DNA of 64,000 nucleotides, from NCBI RefSeq assembly GCF_900103815.1, contig NZ_FNHZ01000007.1, forward strand, positions 62,001 to 126,000, given 5' to 3'. Both the position numbers and the translations under genes were made by a program. The notes under the pieces are model-generated. The model did no database searches, was not told the DNA's origin, and was given only the letters and a program-made list of their open reading frames with translations. The stretch comes from Lachnospira pectinoschiza. GTDB lineage: Bacteria; Bacillota; Clostridia; Lachnospirales; Lachnospiraceae. Shown in pieces: positions 61,069-64,000 of this stretch (within the stretch, counting starts at the first letter, position 1; the number at the start of each line of letters is the position of its first letter).

Positions 61069-61162
61069 AGGTTAACATCCCAGACTGCTTGAAGGGATGA
61101 GCAACATTTTCTATTAATATGGTGTCATCGTGATTAACCTAATTGCATTAGTGGAAACACTA
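61069..61162 (+). ncRNA. Structured leader element upstream of flgE
   Basis: AGGTTAA (61069-61075) pairs with TTAACCT (61134-61140). Directly stacked on it, CATCCC (61076-61081) pairs with GGGATG (61094-61099), and a third arm may fill the rest, giving a three-way-junction shape. A TAGTG-GAAA-CACTA tetraloop hairpin (61149-61162) follows, 13 bases before AGGAGG of flgE. A weak promoter (TTGAAG, 17 bp, TATTAA at 61112) lies inside. It may control translation of the abundant hook protein. I match no known RNA family. Confidence 0.4.
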
Positions 61163-61189
61163 TCAAACTAAATTAGGAGGACAAATATT

Positions 61190-62512
61190 ATGATGAGATC
61201 ATTATTCTCTGCTGTGTCAGGTTTAAAGGCGCATCAGACAAGAATGGATGTAGTTGGTAATAATATTGCCAATGTAAATACAGTGGCTTATAAGTCACAG
61301 TCAATGACATTTTCAGAGGTTTTTTATCAGACAACACAAACTGCTTCAGGACCTAATGATACAAAGGGTGGTACAAACCCAAAGCAGATCGGTTTAGGTT
61401 CATCTGTAGGAAGTATTGCTACTGCAGTTTCAACAGAAGGTGCTTCAGAGCGTACAGATAATCCTTACGATTTACAGATTTCTGGAAGTTCTTTCTTTGT
61501 TGTAAGTAGTGCAGGAAATACATACTTTACAAGAGCTGGTAACTTTAAGGTAGATGAAAGCGGTGCCTTAGTTACATCAGATGGTGCTAATGTAATGGGT
61601 TGGCAGACAGATGATGATGGTAATATTGTAAAAGATATTGTATCAAAGCTTTATGTTACAAGTTCAGAATTTACATATACAGCGCCAGCAAGAACAACAG
61701 CCCTTACCCTTACAGGAAATATCAATGCTTCTTCTACAGATTCAATTACAACAACAATGAACTTCTATGATAGTGTTGGTAACTCATATCAGGCTACAGT
61801 AACACTTGATTATGTAGATTCAGGTTCAGATACAGTAAAGACTTATAGTATTACACCAGTTTCAATTTCACAGAATGGTTCAATTACAAATCTTTCCTTT
61901 GATGTTTCAGGTCAGATTAGCTTTAATGCCGTAACTGGTGCCTCACTTGAATCAAACAGCGAAATCGTTTTAACTCTTAATAATAACGGCAGCGGTTCTA
62001 CAGAAGTTTTATTAGATACTGTAGGTGCTGAAGATACATATCAGATAAATCTTGATGCCTCAGGTCTTACAATGTACTCAGATAAGACATCAGTTAAGTC
62101 TTCAATGGGTATTACAGAAGATGGTTCAACAACTGGTGCAGGTAAGGCAACAGGTACAATGACATCAGTAGGTATTGATACATCAGGTTGTATCGTAGCA
62201 AGTTATAGTAATGGTGATACAGTAACAATTGGTCAGATTGCTGTAGCAAGCTTTGCTAACCCAGAAGGTCTTGAAAAAGCAGGTGAAAACCTTTGGGCTG
62301 CAACTCTTAACTCAGGTCTCTTTGATGGAATTGGTGAAGACGTTACAGCAGGGGATGGCAAGATCACATCTGGCGTATTAGAGATGTCAAATGTAGACTT
62401 ATCATCAGAGTTTACAACAATGATTACAACTCAGAGAGGTTTCCAGGCTAATTCAAGAATCATTACAGTATCAGATACAATGCTTGAGGAATTAATCAAC
62501 TTAAAGAGATAA
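61190..62512 (+). CDS. flgE: Flagellar hook protein FlgE
   Basis: A 440-residue hook subunit. N-terminal RSLFSAVSGLKAHQTRMDVVGNNIANVNTVAYKSQ block, a YFTRAGNFKVDESGALVTSDG segment, a Thr/Ser-rich outer domain and the C-terminal LEMSNVDLSSEFTTMITTQRGFQANSRIIT axial helix. Two ATGs at 61190 and 61193 are adjacent, with TTAGGAGG 8 bases upstream. Last gene before a strong terminator. Confidence 0.96.
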   Translation: MMRSLFSAVSGLKAHQTRMDVVGNNIANVNTVAYKSQSMTFSEVFYQTTQTASGPNDTKGGTNPKQIGLGSSVGSIATAVSTEGASERTDNPYDLQISGSSFFVVSSAGNTYFTRAGNFKVDESGALVTSDGANVMGWQTDDDGNIVKDIVSKLYVTSSEFTYTAPARTTALTLTGNINASSTDSITTTMNFYDSVGNSYQATVTLDYVDSGSDTVKTYSITPVSISQNGSITNLSFDVSGQISFNAVTGASLESNSEIVLTLNNNGSGSTEVLLDTVGAEDTYQINLDASGLTMYSDKTSVKSSMGITEDGSTTGAGKATGTMTSVGIDTSGCIVASYSNGDTVTIGQIAVASFANPEGLEKAGENLWAATLNSGLFDGIGEDVTAGDGKITSGVLEMSNVDLSSEFTTMITTQRGFQANSRIITVSDTMLEELINLKR

Positions 62513-62530
62513 ATTTTAGCATTTAACACA

Positions 62531-62565
62531 AGAGGCGCTAATTTCATTTTAGCGCCTCTTTTTTT
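62531..62565 (+). terminator. Rho-independent terminator after flgE
   Basis: Perfect stem AGAGGCGCTA with TAGCGCCTCT around a nine-base loop, followed by a run of Ts. It closes the first flagellar transcript. Confidence 0.95.
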
Positions 62566-62870
62566 CTCTGTGCTAATAAAGCATTTTAACTCAGTCGGGG
62601 TACAAACTAATCTTTATGAAAATGTATTTATAAGGAAAATTTGTCTGATTTAGCTAGGTAATTAGTACTATACAATTAGTGTAAAAGTATTGAAAAACTA
62701 AAATAATAGAAAAATATTAGTGAAAAATGACACATTTTCAAAAAAATATGTTAGAATAAAGAAAAATAGTGGTTAAAATAAATATATATTATTGCTTTAT
62801 TTAGCTAAAAGTGTTTTAATATTATTAGTGAACATCGTGACAAATTACATAAGAGTCTTGGGGGAAAGAT
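62566..62870 (+). other. Intergenic region before flbD-motAB
   Basis: About 300 very A+T-rich bases without a supportable gene. A TAGAAT that could be a -10 lies near 62752, with only a loose TGACAC -35 about 18 bp upstream. A GAAAAATG/CATTTTC inverted pair surrounds that -35. No SigD-type site is evident. The long untranslated leader before flbD is unexplained. Confidence 0.5.
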
Positions 62871-63077
62871 ATGATTGACGTTACTAGATTTAATGATAAA
62901 AAGTTCGTGCTTAATGCTGAGCTAATCGAATCCATAGAAGAGACTCCAGACACAGTCATTACTTTAACTAATGGGCATAAATATCTCGTAAAAGAGACGA
63001 TTGATGAGGTTATAGATAAGGTCTATAGCTACAAGTCTAGGATATTTTCTCAATTCGCAAAGGTAAATGATAACTAA
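62871..63077 (+). CDS. flbD: Flagellar FlbD family protein
   Basis: A 68-residue protein of the FlbD family found next to motA in Firmicutes and spirochaetes. It has the IDVTRFNDKKFVLNAELIESIE start, a PDTVITLTNGHKYLV strand pair and a C-terminal helix. GGGGGAAAG precedes the ATG. The function is unknown; the position makes a stator-related role likely. Confidence 0.9.
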   Translation: MIDVTRFNDKKFVLNAELIESIEETPDTVITLTNGHKYLVKETIDEVIDKVYSYKSRIFSQFAKVNDN

Positions 63078-63107
63078 TTAAACTTTTAAAGAAGGGTGGG
63101 TCTTTAA

Positions 63108-63896
63108 ATGGATATAGCTACATTAGCGGGTATTGTCCTTGGTTTGGTCATGGTATTATTCGGTATTATTTCTTCAGGTGGTGTGGCTGCCTTAGGAAAC
63201 TTTATTGATGTACCATCCCTTATTATTACAATTTTTGGTTCCTTAACATCCCTTATGGCCTCATATACAATGGCCGATTTTACTGGTGGTTTCGCTGGTA
63301 TAGGTGTTGCTATGAAGGATCCTAAACTTGACCATGGAGCAACCATTTCAAAAATTATAGAGCTATCAAATGTCGCACGTAAGGAAGGCTTACTTGCCCT
63401 AGAAGAGATAGCACGAAGCTTAGAAGATCAGTTTATGCAAAAGGGTATCTTGCTTATAGTTGATGGTACTGAACCAGAACTTGTAAGAGGTATCCTTGAA
63501 ACAGAACTTATGAATATGGAAGCTAGACATAAAAATAAGGCGGGCTTTTTTGATGCTTGGGCAGCCCTAGGTCCTGCCTGGGGTATGATTGGTACACTGG
63601 TAGGTCTTGTAAACATGTTAAAGAACTTATCAGATGCATCTACAATCGGTCCTAACATGGCCGTTGCCTTACTTACTACACTTTATGGTTCTCTTCTTGC
63701 TAACTGGATTTGTACACCAGTTTCTAATAAGTTAAAGCAGAGAGCTGCCATTGAATTCCAGTTAAAGGAAATCGTAATTGAAGGCTTACTTTCAATTCAG
63801 GCAGGTGAGAACCCTAGAGTTATTGAAGAGAAACTTAAGTCATTCTTAGCACCTAAGGCTAGAGAAGCTATTTCATCAGAAGGAGGTGCGGCTTAA
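63108..63896 (+). CDS. motA: Flagellar motor stator protein MotA
   Basis: A 262-residue stator subunit with four transmembrane helices (about residues 4-24, 30-50, 150-170 and 183-203) and the cytoplasmic loop that touches FliG. The GPAWGMIGTLVGLVNML and GPNMAVALLTTLYGSLLANW blocks are typical. Together with MotB it conducts H+ or Na+ to turn the rotor. The stop overlaps the motB start by one base (TAATG). Confidence 0.96.
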   Translation: MDIATLAGIVLGLVMVLFGIISSGGVAALGNFIDVPSLIITIFGSLTSLMASYTMADFTGGFAGIGVAMKDPKLDHGATISKIIELSNVARKEGLLALEEIARSLEDQFMQKGILLIVDGTEPELVRGILETELMNMEARHKNKAGFFDAWAALGPAWGMIGTLVGLVNMLKNLSDASTIGPNMAVALLTTLYGSLLANWICTPVSNKLKQRAAIEFQLKEIVIEGLLSIQAGENPRVIEEKLKSFLAPKAREAISSEGGAA

Positions 63897-64000
63897 TGGC
63901 AAAGAAGCAAGAAGATGAAGCTCCTGCTGGATCTCCAGCCTGGATGGCCACTTTCTCAGATCTGATGAATTTGCTGCTTTGTTTCTTCGTATTGCTTTTC
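63896..64000 (+). CDS. motB: Flagellar motor stator protein MotB, N-terminal part (3'-partial)
   Basis: The first 35 residues of MotB are visible before the window ends: a Lys/Glu-rich start, then SPAWMATFSDLMNLLLCFFVLLF. The aspartate of FSDLMN is the ion-binding residue of the single transmembrane helix. It overlaps motA by one base, the usual coupling that fixes stator stoichiometry. The peptidoglycan-binding OmpA-like domain lies beyond the window. Confidence 0.93.
   Translation, partial: MAKKQEDEAPAGSPAWMATFSDLMNLLLCFFVLLF

Noticed and set aside
62513..62870. Small gene in the gap before flbD
   Set aside because: The few short frames lack ribosome sites and are A+T-rich filler. Only the flgE terminator and a doubtful promoter can be supported.
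1..64000. tRNA or rRNA genes
   Set aside because: I saw no cloverleaf-like or rRNA-like GC-rich stretch in the intergenic regions. Nearly all gaps are short and A+T-rich.

Overview
The window reads as a chromosomal segment of a motile, anaerobic, low-GC Gram-positive bacterium of the family Lachnospiraceae. A Lachnospira/[Eubacterium] eligens-like organism is my best guess. The grounds are the strong A+T bias, CodY, IreB, RNase J, YlbF and DUF1292 genes, a Clostridia-type flagellar cluster, a large anchored polygalacturonase-like enzyme (a pectin lifestyle) and the absence of any outer-membrane secretin. All complete genes I support are on the + strand.

Layout. 1-7.8 kb: the end of serA, a MATE transporter, a DUF1015 protein, an acetyl-esterase-like hydrolase, a GlgB-like protein whose active site looks broken, and an MscS channel. 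7.85-12.8 kb: an accessory, even more A+T-rich island. It holds a lipoprotein and a small secreted protein behind near-identical promoters that share a 26-bp element, then a stand-alone LytTR regulator, two FtsX-like permeases and their ABC ATPase. 12.9-18.4 kb: a VTC polyphosphate-polymerase-type protein overlapping a DUF4956 membrane protein, then a GH28 multidomain surface enzyme. 18.7-28.9 kb: housekeeping genes, namely a GltD-like oxidoreductase, ireB-ruvX-DUF1292-rnj, ylbF, a short MltG-like protein, the tRNA wobble-uridine pair trmR-trhP, an M24 aminopeptidase and an unknown anchored protein.

29.0-44.6 kb: a complete Gram-positive type IV pilus locus. It has pilB, pilT, pilC, a major pilin, the prepilin peptidase, a natural PilM-PilN fusion, PilO, four minor pilins in GspI/K/H/J-like order, and a large DUF5057 protein in the position where Gram-negatives carry the PilY1 tip adhesin. 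44.7-50.3 kb: comM (yifB), dprA, topA and codY. 50.4-64.0 kb: the flagellar operon flgB-flgC-fliE-fliF-fliG-fliH-fliI-fliJ-motE-fliK-flgD-(TIGR02530)-flgE, then flbD-motA-motB, with motB running off the end. Three structured or promoter/terminator elements sit at or inside this operon, before flgB, fliK and flgE.

The parts most worth following are the pilus tip (DUF5057 protein plus a giant PilX-like minor pilin), the LytTR island with its paired promoters, the GlgB-like pseudoenzyme with a coiled-coil tail, and the RNA elements in the flagellar operon. All motif and homology calls were made by eye. No database search was run.
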